From assembly GCA_035048495.1 (NCBI GenBank), contig JASUTR010000127.1:1-64000 (forward strand): a stretch of 64,000 nt of DNA. Reading direction: 5' to 3'. Shown one piece after another: positions 13,317-24,800 of the stretch; position 1 is the first letter of the stretch, and the number at the start of each line of letters is the position of its first letter. Both the position numbers and the translations under genes were made by a program. This DNA is from Euptelea pleiosperma (lineage: Eukaryota; Streptophyta; Magnoliopsida; Ranunculales; Eupteleaceae). The notes under the pieces are model-generated. The model worked only from the letters and a program-made list of their open reading frames with translations. It had not been told where the DNA came from and made no database searches.

Positions 13317-16300
13317 GAGTGACAATGTCTCTAATTGGACTCAGTTTGAGTGTTGCAAGCCTAATTCTATAACTAGTTACTTTTTTGCAATCGGACCTTG
13401 TAATTTGACTCAATCTCTTCCATTACAATTGTTTCAACATGTTTCAAGTGTTAGAACAAGATTGAGGAGAGTCGGAACTCGTTTGCTTTGTTCGTGCGAC
13501 AATGTCTCTAATTGGACTAAGTTTATGTGTAACATGCTTAGGTCTATAACTTGTTACTTTTCTGCGATCGGACCTCGTAATTTTACTTAAGCTCATCCAT
13601 TACAATTGTTTCAACGCATTTGAAGTGTTAGAACAAGATTGGGCAAAATCGGAACTCATTTGCTCTGTTCGTGCGACAATGTCTCTCATTAGACTCAGTT
13701 TGACTGTTACAGGCCTAGGTCTATATCTAATCACTTTTTCACAATCGGACCTCGTAATTTGACTCCATCACTTCTATTATAATTGTTTGAACATGTTGGA
13801 AGTGTTAGAACAAGATTGGGGAGAGTCAGAACTCATTCGCTCTGTTCGTGCTTCAATGTCACTGCTTGGACTCAGTTTGAGTGTTACAGGCCTAGGTCTA
13901 TAACAAGTTATTTTTTTGCAAACGGACCTCGTACTTTCACTCAATCTCTTCCATTACGATTGTTTGAACAAGTTTAAAGTGTTAGAACGAGATTGGGGAG
14001 AGTCGGAACTCATTGGCTCTATTCGTGCAACACTGTCACTCATTAGATTCGGTTTGAGCGTTATAGGCCTAGGTCTATAACTAGTTACTTTTTCACAAGC
14101 GGAGCTTGTAATTTGACTCAATCTCTTCGATTAATATTGTTTGAACACGTTTGAAGTGTTAGAACAAGATTGGGGACAGTAAAAAATTGTTTACTCAGTT
14201 TTTGCGACAATGTCTCTAATTGGACTCTATTTGAGTGTTACAAGCTTAGGTCTATAACTAGTTACTTTTTCGGAACCGGACCTCGTAATTGGACTCAATC
14301 TCTTCCATTACAATTGTTTGAACATGTTTGAAGTATTAGAACAAGACTGGGGAAAGTCGGAACTCGTTTGCTCTGTATGAGTGACAATGTTTCTAATTGG
14401 ACTCAGTTTGAGTGTCGCAAGCCTAATTCTATAACTAGTTACTTTTTTGCAATCGGACCTCGTAATTTCACTCAATCTCTTCCATTACAATTGTTTCAAC
14501 ATGTTTCAAGTGTTAGAACAAGATTGAGGAGAGTCGGAACTTGTTTGCTTTGTTCGTGCGACAATGTCTCTAATTGGACTAAGTTTATGTGTAACATGCT
14601 TAGGTCTATAACTTGTTACTTTTCTGCGATCGGACCTCGTAATTTTACTTAAGCTCATCCATTACAATTGTTTCAACACATTTGAAGTGTTAGAACAAGA
14701 TTGGGCAAAATCGGAAGTTATTTGCTCTGTTCGTGCGACAATGTCTCTCATTAGACTCAGTTTGACTGTTACAGGCCTAGGTCTATATCTAATTACTTTT
14801 TCACAACCGGACCTCGTAATTTGACCCCATCACTTCTATTACAATTGTTTGAACATGTTGGAAGTGTTAGAACAAGATTGGGGAGAGTCAGAACTCATTC
14901 TCTCTGTTCGTGCTACAATGTCACTCCTTGGACTCAGTTTGAGTGTTACAGGCCTAGGTCTATAACAAGTTATTTTTTTGCAAACGGACCTCGTACTTTC
15001 ACTCAATCTCTTCCATTACGATTGTCTGAACAAGTTTAAAGTGTTAGAACGAGATTTGGGAGAGTCGCAACTCATTGGCTCTGTTCGTGCCACACGTCAC
15101 TCATTAGATTCGGTTTGAGCGTTATAGGCCTAGGTCTATAACTAGTTACTTTTTCACAAGCGGACCTTGTAATTTGACTCAATCTCTTCGATTAATATTG
15201 TTTGAACATGTTTGAAGTGTTAGAACAAGATTGGGGACAGTAAAAAATTGTTTACTCAGTTTTTGCGACAATGTCTCTAATTGGACTCTATTTGAGTGTT
15301 ACAAGCTTAGGTCTATAACTAGTTACTTTTTCGCAACCGGACCTCGTAATTGGACTCAATCTCTTCCATTACAATTGTTTGAACATGTTTGAAGTATTAG
15401 AACAAGACTGGGGAAAGTCGGAGCTCGTTTGCTCTGTATGAGTGACAATGTCTCTAATTGGACTCAGTTTGAGTGTTGCAAGCCTAATTCTATAACTAGT
15501 TACTTTTTCGCAACCGGACCTCGTAATTTGACTCAATCTCTTCAATTACAACTGTTTCAACACGTTTGAAGTGTTAGAACAAGATTGAGGAGAGTCGGAA
15601 CTCGTTTGCTTTGTTCGTGGGACAATATCTCTAATTGGACTAAGTTTATGTTTAACATGCTTAGGTCTATAACTTGTTACTTTTCTGCGATCGGACCTCG
15701 TAATTTTACTTAAGCTCATCCATTACAATTGTTTCAACACATTTTAAGTATTAGAACAAGATTTGCAAAATCGGAACTCATTTGCTCTGTTCGTGCGACA
15801 ATGTCTCTCATTAGACTCAGTTTGAGTGTTACAGGCCTAGGTCTATATCTAATTACTTTTTCACAACCGGACATCGTAATTTGACTCCATCACTTCTATT
15901 GCAATTGTTTGAACATGTTTGAAGTGTTTGAACAAGATTGGGGAGAGTCATAAGTCATTCGCTCTGTTCATGCTACAATGTCACTCCTTGGACTCAGTTT
16001 GAGTGTTACTGGCCTAGGTCTATAACAAGTTATTTTTTTGCAAACGGACCTCGTAATTTCACTCAATCTCTTCCATTACGATTGTTTGAACATGTTTAAA
16101 GTTTTAGAACGAGATTGGGGAGAGTCGGAACTTAGTCGCTCTGTTCGTGCAAAACTGTCACTCATTAGATTCGGTTTGAGCGTTATAGGCCTAGGTCTAT
16201 AACTAGTTACTTTTTCACAAGCGGACCTTGTAATTTGACTCAATCTCTTCAATTAATATTGTTTGAATACGTTTGAAGTGTTTGAACAAGATTGGGGAGA

Positions 16301-17740
16301 GTCAGAACTCATTCGCTCTGTTCGTGCTACAATGTCACTCCTTGGACTCAGTGTGAGTGTTACAGGGCTAGGTCTATAACAAGTTACTTTTTTGCAAACG
16401 GACCTCGTAATTTCACTCAATCTCTTCTATTACGATTGTTAAAACATGTTTAAAGTGTTAGAACGAGATTGGGGAGAGTCGGAACTCATTCGCTCTGTTC
16501 GTGCAACACTGTCACTCATTAGATTCGGTTTGAGAGTTATAGACCTAGGTCGATAACTAGTTACTTTTTCACAAGCGGACCTTGTAATTTGACTCAATCT
16601 CTTCAATTAATATTGTTTAAACACGTTTGAAGTATTAGAACAAGATTGGGGACAGTAAAAAATTGTTTATTCAGATCGAGCGACAATGTCTCTAATTGGA
16701 CTCTATTTGGGTGTTACAAGCTTAGGTCAATAACTAGTTACTTTTTCGCAACCGGACCTAGTAATTGTACTCAATCTCTTGCATTACAATTGTTTGAACA
16801 TGTGTGAAGTATTAGAACAAGACTGGGGAAAGTCGGAAATCGTTTGCTCTGTATGAGTGACAATGTCTATAATTGGACACAGTTTGAGTGTTGCAAGCCT
16901 AATTCTATAACTAGTTACTTTTTTGCAACCGGACCTCGTAATTTGACTCAATCTCTTCCATTACAATTGTTTCAACACGTTTCAAGTGTTAGAACAAGAT
17001 TGAGGAGAGTCGGAACTCGTTTGCTTTGTTCGTGCGACAATGTCTCTAATTGGACTAAGTTTAGGTGTAACATGCTTAGGTCTATAACTAGTTAATTTTC
17101 TGCAACCGGACCTCGTAATTTTACTTAAGCTCATCCATTACAATTGTTTCAACACATTTGAAGTGTTAGAACAAGATTGGGCAAAATCGGAACTCATTTG
17201 CTCTGTTCGTGCGACAATGTCTCTCATTGGACTCAGTTTTAGTGTTACAGGCCTAGGTCTATATCTAGTTACTTTTTAACAACCGGAACTCGTAATTTGA
17301 CTCCATCACTTCTATTACAATTGTTTGAACATGTTTGAAGTGTTAGAACAAGATTGGGGAGAGTCAGAACTCATTCGCTCTGTTCGTGCTACAATGTCAC
17401 TCATTGGACTCAGTTTGAGTGTTACAGGCCTAGGTCTATGACAAGTTATTTTTTTACAAACGGACCTCCTAATTTCACTCAATCTCTTCCATTACAATTG
17501 TTTAAACATGTTTAAAGTGTTAGAACGAGATTGGGCAGAGTCGGAACTCATTCGCTCTGTTCGTGCAACACTGTCACTCATTAGATTCGGTTTGAGAGTT
17601 ATAGACCTAGGTCTATAACTAGTTACTTTTTCACAAGCGGACCTTGTAATTTGACTCAATCTCTTCATTTAATATTGTTTCAACACGTTTGAAGTATTAG
17701 AACAAGATTGGGGACAATAAAAAATCGTTTACTCAGTTCG

Positions 17741-17751
17741 TGCGACAATGT

Positions 17752-17755
<4 letters not shown>
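17741..17755 (+). repeat. Target-site duplication, left copy
   Basis: tgcgacaatgtctct, identical to 18,490-18,504. It is normal satellite sequence of the A monomer; the uninterrupted site reads on into aattggactc in macro-copies 2, 3 and 4 (26,898, 34,245, 57,601). Confidence 0.92.

Positions 17756-17791
<36 letters not shown>
17756..17791 (-). other. LINE poly(A) tail
   Basis: Thirty-six consecutive T on the + strand, i.e. an A36 tail at the 3' end of the minus-strand LINE, directly abutting the left target-site duplicate. The lack of interruptions suggests a young insertion. The exact length may be uncertain because long homopolymers are error-prone in sequencing. Confidence 0.9.
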
Positions 17792-17792
<1 letters not shown>

Positions 17793-17836
17793 GGATATAA
17801 GCTTAGGGTTCGGCAGACCCCTACCTGACCTTAAAA

Positions 17837-18490
17837 TCAAATACGATAGTACACTTTCCCAGAGGCATCCTCAAGAAGGATAGATACAAGATCCTGGGGA
17901 AAAGCAGAAGGAGAAAGGAAAGTACAGCTAATAGTACTAATACTAGAAGCTAAAAAGTCAGCTCCGCGGTTGATCTCTCTAAAGACGTGAGAAATCTCGA
18001 AAGACTCAAATCTTTCACGGTTCGTATGAATGGATCCCACCAATCTTCTCGCTTGCCAAGGAATTGCCATTTGCCCATTGATAATACCAACTGCTTGGGA
18101 TGAGTCGGTAGCAATATGTAGCAGCTTTATGTCTCTCGATAAGGCTAAGTTGATTCCTACCGATATGGCTTGAAGTTCATGATAAATTACTGAAACTTTG
18201 TTGCACCCACCAGCAAAGGCAATCGGTGCTATCCCATTACTATCTCGGAGAATACCTCCATAGCCAGCCATAGTATCCCGCAAAGAGCCATCTGTATTGA
18301 GCAGCCAAACGTTAGGTCTAGGAGCTATCCATTGACATGGGATGGGTATTCTATGAAAGAACTGAATCGGGATCCCCCAGGCAGCAAAGAATTCACGAGT
18401 CGAACAGTTATCTTCAACTTTAACCTCACATGTTGCCCATTTAGACCTGGTAGCGTCTAGAATGTGATGAAGGATATTCTCTTTGGAATT
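17837..18490 (-). pseudogene. LINE ORF2 C-terminal fragment, RNase H domain
   Basis: Open for 217 codons from the truncated 5' edge to TGA at 17,837-17,839, with no internal stop or frameshift. There is no true start codon, as it is the tail of a longer polyprotein. The RNase H fold is recognisable by its acidic residues, numbered from 18,490: Asp67 in LLNTDGS, Glu105 in YHELQA, Asp129 in IATDSS and Asp178 in INRGADFLAS, with GYGGILRD after the first strand. In full elements this domain follows the reverse transcriptase and would degrade RNA in RNA-DNA hybrids. All four expected acidic positions are kept, which implies a recent insertion. The first ~60 residues are a linker I do not recognise as a domain. 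Expression is unlikely, with no promoter and satellite on both sides. RVT_3-type RNase H is a confident call from motifs; the exact LINE clade is not determined. Confidence 0.88.
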
Positions 18491-18504
18491 GCGACAATGT
18501 CTCT
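18490..18504 (+). repeat. Target-site duplication, right copy
   Basis: tgcgacaatgtctct again, followed by aattggactctatttgag, exactly the continuation expected from the empty sites. The first base is shared with the LINE 5' edge, so the duplication is 14 or 15 bp. In LINE orientation the nick lies at AATT/AGAGA, a loose version of the L1-type TT/AAAA preference. Confidence 0.92.
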
Positions 18505-21500
18505 AATTGGACTCTATTTGAGTGTTACAAGCTTAGGTCTATAACTAGCTACTTTTTCGCAACCGGACCTCGTAATTGGACTCAATCTCTTCCATTACAA
18601 TTGTTTGAACATGTTTGAAGTATTAGAACAAGACTGGGAAAAGTCGGAACTCGTTTGCTCTGTATGAGTGACAATGTCAATAATTGGACTCAGTTTGAGT
18701 GTTGCAAGCCTAATTCTATAACTAGTTACTTTTTTGCAACCGGACCTCGTAATTTGACTCAATCTCTTCCATTACAATTGTTTCAACACGTTTCAAGTGT
18801 TAGAACAAGATTGAGGAGAGTCGGAACTCGTTTGCTTTGTTCGTGCGACAATGTCTCTAATTGGACTAAGTTTATGTGTAACATGCTTAGGTTTATAACT
18901 TGTTACTTTTCTACGACCGGACCTCGTAATTTTACTTAAGCTCATCCATTACAATTGTTTCAACACATTTGAAGTGTTAGAACAAGATTGGGCAAAATCG
19001 GAACTCATTTGCTCTGTTCGTGCGACAATGTCTCTCATTAGACTCAGTTTGACTGTTACAGGACTAGGTCTATATCTAATTACTTTTTCACAACCGGACC
19101 TCGTAATTTGACTCCATCACTTCTATTACAATTGTTTGAACATGTTTGAAGTGTTAGAACAAGATTGGGGAGAGTCAGAACTCATTCGCTCTGTTCGTGC
19201 TACAATGTCACTCCTTGGACTCAGTTTGAGTGTTACAGGCCTAGGTCTATAACAACTTATTTTTTTGCAAAAGGACCTTGTAATTTCACTCAATCGCTTC
19301 CATTACGATTGTTTGAACATGTTTAAAGTTTTAGAACGAGATTGGGGAGAGTCGGAACTCAGTCACTCTGTTCGTGCAACACTGTCACTCATTAGATTCG
19401 GTTTGAGCGTTATAGGCCTAGGTCAATAACTAGTTACTTTTTCACAAGCGGACCTTGTAATTTGACTCAATCTCTTTAATTAATATTGTTTGAACACGTT
19501 TGAAGTGTTAGAACAAGATTGGGGAGAGTCAGAACTCATTCGCTCTGTTCGTGCTACAATGTCACTCCTTGGACTCAGTGTGAGTGTTACAGGCCTAGGT
19601 CTATAACAAGTTACTTTTTTGCAAACGGACCTCGTAATTTCACTCAATCTCTTCCATTACAATTGTTTAAACATGTTTAAAGTGTTAGAACGAGATTGGG
19701 GAGAGTCGGAACTCATTCGCTCTGTTCGTGCAACACTGTCACTCATTAGATTCGGTTTGAGAGTTATAGACCTAGGTCTATAACTAGTTACTTTTTCACA
19801 AGCGGACCTTGTAATTTGACTCAATCTCTTCAATTAATATTGTTTCAACACGTTTGAAGTATTAGAACAAGATTGGGGACAGTAGAAAATCATTTACTCA
19901 GTTCGTGCGACAATGTCTCTAATTGGACTCTATTTGAGTATTACAAGCTTAGGTCTATAACTAGTTACTTTTTCGCAACCGGACCTCGTAATCGGACTCA
20001 ATCTCTTTCATTACAATTGTTTGAACATGTTTGAAGTATTAGAACAAGACTGAGGAAAGTCGGAACTCGTTTGCTCTGTATGAGTGACAATGTCTCTAAT
20101 TGGACTCAGTTTGAGTGTTGCAAGCCTAATTCTATAACTAGTTACTTTTTTGCAACCGGACCGCGTAATTTGACTCAATCTCTTCCATTACAATTGTTTC
20201 AACATGTTTCAAGTGTTAGAACAAGATTGAGGAGAGTCGGAACTTGTTTGCTTTGTTCGTGCGACAATGTCTCTAATTGGACTAAGTTTATGTTTAACAT
20301 GCTTAGGTCTATAACTTGTTACTTTTCCGCGATCGGACCTCGTAATTTTACTTAAGCTCATCCATTACAATTGTTTCAACGCATTTTAAGTGTTAGAACA
20401 AGATTGGGCAAAATCGGAACTCATTTGCTCTGTTTGTGCGACAATGTCTCTCATTAGACTCAGTTTGACTGTTACAGGCCTAGGTCTATATCTAATCACT
20501 TTTTCACAACCGGACCTCGTAATTTGACTCCATCACTTCTATTACAATTGTTTGAACATGTTGGAAGTGTTAGAACAAGATTGGGGAGAGTCAGAACTCA
20601 TTCGCGCTGTTCGTGCTACAATGTCACTCCTTGGACTCAGTTTGAGTGTTACAGGCCTAGGTCTATAACAAGTTATTTTTTTGCAAACGGACCTCGTACT
20701 TTCACTCAATCTCTTCTATTACGATTGTTTGAACAAGTTTAAAGTGTTAGAACGAGATTGGGGAGAGTCGGAACTCATTGGCTCTGTTCGTGCAACACTG
20801 TCACTCATTAGATTCGGTTTGAGCATTATAGGCCTAGGTCTATAACTAGTTACTTTTTCACAAGCGGACCTTGTAATTTGACTCAATCTCTTCAATTAAT
20901 ATTGTTTGAACACGTTTGAAGTGTTAGAACAAGATTGGGGACTGTAAAAAATCGTTTACTCAGTTTTTGCGACAATGTCTCTAATTTGACTCTATTTGAG
21001 TGTTACAAGCTTAGGTCTATAACTAGTTACTTTTTCGCAACCAGACCTCGTAATTGGACTCAATCTCTTCCATTACAATTGTTTGAACATGTTTGAAGTA
21101 TTAGAACAAGACTGGGGAAAGTCGGAACTCGTTTGCTCTGTATGAGTGACAATGTCTCTAATTGGACTCAGTTGGAGTGTTGCAAGCCTAATTCTATAAC
21201 TAGTTACATTTTCGCAACCGGACCTCGTAATTTGACTCAATCTCTTCCATTACAATTGTTTCAACACGTTTGAAGTGTTAGAACAAGATTGAGGAGAGTC
21301 GGAACTCGTTTGCTATGTTCGTGCGACAATATCTCTAATTGGACTAAGTTTATGTGTAACATGCTTAGGTCTATAACTTGTTACTTTTCTGCGATCGGAC
21401 CTCGTAATTTTACTTAAGCTCATCCATTACAATTGTTTCAACACATTTGAAGTGTTAGAACAAGATTGGGCAAAATCGGAACTTATTTGCTCTGTTCGTG

Positions 21501-21839
21501 CGACAATGTCTCTCATTAGACTCAGTTTGACTGTTACAGGCCTAGGTCTATATCTAATTACTTTTTCACAACCGGACCTCGTAATTTGACCCCATCACTT
21601 CTATTACAATTGTTTGAACATGTTGGAAGTGTTAGAACAAGATTGGGGAGAGTCAGAACTCATTCGCTCTGTTCGTGCTACAATGTCACTCCTTGGACTC
21701 AGTTTGAGTGTTACAGGCCTAGGTCTATAACAAGTTATTTTTTTGCAAACGGACCTCGTACTTTCACTCAATCTCTTCTATTACGATTGTTTGAACAAGT
21801 TTAAAGTGTTAGAACGAGATTTGGGAGAGTAGCAACTCA

Positions 21840-21870
21840 TTGGCTCTGTTAAAAAATCGTTTACTCAGTT
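21840..21870 (+). repeat. Macro-unit junction, copy 1 / copy 2
   Basis: ggctctgtt of an F monomer is joined directly to aaaaaatcgtttactcag of an A monomer at 21,850/21,851. In a normal F-to-A transition these motifs lie almost a full monomer apart. The join is out of the 177-bp register and marks the crossover that created the tandem macro-unit. Confidence 0.88.
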
Positions 21871-24800
21871 CGTGCGACAATGTCTCTAATTGGACTCTAT
21901 TTGAGTGTTACAGGCCTAGGTCTATATCTAATTACTTTTTCACAACCGGACCTCGTAATTTGACTCCATCACTTCAATTACAATTGTTTGAACATGTTTG
22001 AAGTGTTAGAACAAGATTGGGGAGAGTCAGAACTCATTCGCTCTGTTCGTGCTACAATGTCACTCCTTGGACTCACTTTGAGTGTTACAGGCCTAGGTCA
22101 ATAACAAGTTATTTTTTTGCAAACGGACCTCGTAATTTCACTCAATCTCTTCCATGACGATTGTTTGAACATGTTTAAAGTTTTAGAACGAGATTGGGGA
22201 GAGTCGGAACTCAGTCACTCTGTTCGTGCAACACTGTCACTCATTAGATTCGGTTTGAGCGTTATAGGCCTAGGTCAATAACTAGTTACTTTTTCACAAG
22301 CGGACCTTGTAATTTGACTCAATCTCTTTAATTAATATTGTTTGAACACGTTTGAAGTGTTAGAACAAGATTGGGGAGAGTCAGAACTCATTCGCTCTGT
22401 TCGTGCTACAATGTCACTCCTTGGACTCAGTGTGAGTGTTACAGGCCTAGGTCTATAACAAGTCGCTCTGTATGAGTGACAATGTCTCTAATTGGACTCA
22501 GTTTGAGTGTTGCAAGCCTAATTCTATAACTAGTTACTTTTTTGCAACCGGACCTTGTAATTTGACTCAATCTCTTCCATTACAATTGTTTCAACATGTT
22601 TCAAGTGTTAGAACAAGATTGAGGAGAGTCGGAACTCGTTTGCTTTGTTCGTGCGACAATGTCTCTAATTGGACTAAGTTTATGTGTAACATGCTTAGGT
22701 CTATAACTTGTTACTTTTCTGCGATCGGACCTCGTAATTTTACTTAAGCTCATCCATTACAATTGTTTCAACGCATTTGAAGTGTTAGAACAAGATTGGG
22801 CAAAATCGGAACTCATTTGCTCTGTTCGTGCGACAATGTCTCTCATTAGACTCAGTTTGACTGTTACAGGCCTAGGTCTATATCTAATCACTTTTTCACA
22901 ATCGGACCTCGTAATTTGACTCCATCACTTCTATTATAATTGTTTGAACATGTTGGAAGTGTTAGAACAAGATTGGGGAGAGTCAGAACTCATTCGCTCT
23001 GTTCGTGCTTCAATGTCACTGCTTGGACTCAGTTTGAGTGTTACAGGCCTAGGTCTATAACAAGTTATTTTTTTGCAAACGGACCTCGTACTTTCACTCA
23101 ATCTCTTCCATTACGATTGTTTGAACAAGTTTAAAGTGTTAGAACGAGATTGGGGAGAGTCGGAACTCATTGGCTCTATTCGTGCAACACTGTCACTCAT
23201 TAGATTCGGTTTGAGCGTTATAGGCCTAGGTCTATAACTAGTTACTTTTTCACAAGCGGACCTTGTAATTTGACTCAATCTCTTCGATTAATATTGTTTG
23301 AACACGTTTGAAGTGTTAGAACAAGATTGGGGACAGTAAAAAATTGTTTACTCAGTTTTTGCGACAATGTCTCTAATTGGACTCTATTTGAGTGTTACAA
23401 GCTTAGGTCTATAACTAGTTAATTTTTCGGAACCGGACCTCGTAATTGGACTCAATCTCTTCCATTACAATTGTTTGAACATGTTTGAAGTATTAGAACA
23501 AGACTGGGGAAAGTCGGAACTCGTTTGCTCTGTATGAGTGACAATGTTTCTAATTGGACTCAGTTTGAGTGTCGCAAGCCTAATTCTATAACTAGTTACT
23601 TTTTTGCAATCGGACCTCGTAATTTCACTCAATCTCTTCCATTACAATTGTTTTAACATGTTTCAAGTGTTAGAACAAGATTGAGGAGAGTCGGAACTTG
23701 TTTGCTTTGTTCGTGCGACAATGTCTCTAATTGGACTAAGTTTATGTGTAACATGCTTAGGTCTATAACTTGTTACTTTTCTGCGATCGGACCTCGTAAT
23801 TTTACTTAAGCTCATCCATTACAATTGTTTCAACACATTTGAAGTGTTAGAACAAGATTGGGCAAAATCGGAAGTCATTTGCTCTGTTCGTGCGACAATG
23901 TCTCTCATTAGACTCAGTTTGACTGTTACAGGCCTAGGTCTATATCTAATTACTTTTTCACAACCGGACCTCGTAATTTGACCCCATCACTTCTATTACA
24001 ATTGTTTGAACATGTTGGAAGTGTTAGAACAAGATTGGGGAGAGTCAGAACTCATTCTCTCTGTTCGTGCTACAATGTCACTCCTTGGACTCAGTTTGAG
24101 TGTTACAGGCCTAGGTCTATAACAAGTTATTTTTTTGCAAACGGACCTCGTACTTTCACTCAATCTCTTCCATTACGATTGTCTGAACAAGTTTAAAGTG
24201 TTAGAACGAGATTTGGGAGAGTCGCAACTCATTGGCTCTGTTCGTGCCACACGTCACTCATTAGATTCGGTTTGAGCGTTATAGGCCTAGGTCTATAACT
24301 AGTTACTTTTTCACAAGCGGACCTTGTAATTTGACTCAATCTCTTCGATTAATATTGTTTGAACATGTTTGAAGTGTTAGAACAAGATTGGGGACAGTAA
24401 AAAATTGTTTACTCAGTTTTTGCGACAATGTCTCTAATTGGACTCTATTTGAGTGTTACAAGCTTAGGTCTATAACTAGTTACTTTTTCGCAACCGGACC
24501 TCGTAATTGGACTCAATCTCTTCCATTACAATTGTTTGAACATGTTTGAAGTATTAGAACAAGACTGGGGAAAGTCGGAGCTCGTTTGCTCTGTATGAGT
24601 GACAATGTCTCTAATTGGACTCAGTTTGAGTGTTGCAAGCCTAATTCTATAACTAGTTACTTTTTCGCAACCGGACCTCGTAATTTGACTCAATCTCTTC
24701 AATTACAACTGTTTCAACACGTTTGAAGTGTTAGAACAAGATTGAGGAGAGTCGGAACTCGTTTGCTTTGTTCGTGGGACAATATCTCTAATTGGACTAA

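Larger units (their letters stand above)
17756..18490 (-). mobile_element. 5'-truncated LINE (plant L1-like, RNase H-bearing 3' end)
   Basis: The only non-satellite DNA in the window. Read on the minus strand, it starts abruptly inside an open frame at 18,490, encodes the C-terminal RNase H part of a LINE polyprotein, and has a ~45-base 3' untranslated stretch and an uninterrupted A36 tail (T-run 17,756-17,791 on +). It is flanked by a 14-15-bp direct repeat. Poly(A), 5' truncation and a target-site duplication together are the hallmark of target-primed reverse transcription. Endonuclease, reverse transcriptase and zinc-knuckle regions are absent, so this copy cannot move by itself. It sits in the A monomer of an otherwise ordinary 1,062-bp hexamer in macro-copy 1 only. 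Confidence 0.93.
12694..21850 (+). repeat. Macro-unit copy 1 (8,408 bp plus LINE insertion)
   Basis: Begins at aaaaaatcgtttactcag (12,694) and ends at ggctctgtt (21,850). Its landmarks match copy 2 at offset 9,157 before the LINE and 8,408 after it. The difference, 749 bp, is the LINE plus one target-site duplicate. From the truncated unit at 13,306, the successive HOR lengths are 1062, 1061, 1415, 1062 (LINE removed), 1416, 1062 and 1330 bp, summing to 8,408. Without the insertion this copy is the same length as copy 2. Confidence 0.9.

Noticed and set aside
17756..17791. T-run as a pol III or bacterial terminator
   Set aside because: It is the poly(A) tail of the minus-strand LINE, bounded exactly by the target-site duplicate.
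17837..18283. A stand-alone 148-residue RNase H gene with its own start
   Set aside because: The apparent start at 18,283 is TTG, and the frame continues upstream without a stop to the LINE edge at 18,490, including the first catalytic Asp. It is a truncated LINE polyprotein tail, not a host gene.
17756..18490. LTR retrotransposon or DNA transposon
   Set aside because: No LTRs, terminal inverted repeats or integrase. The poly(A) tail, variable-length target duplication and 5' truncation indicate a LINE.
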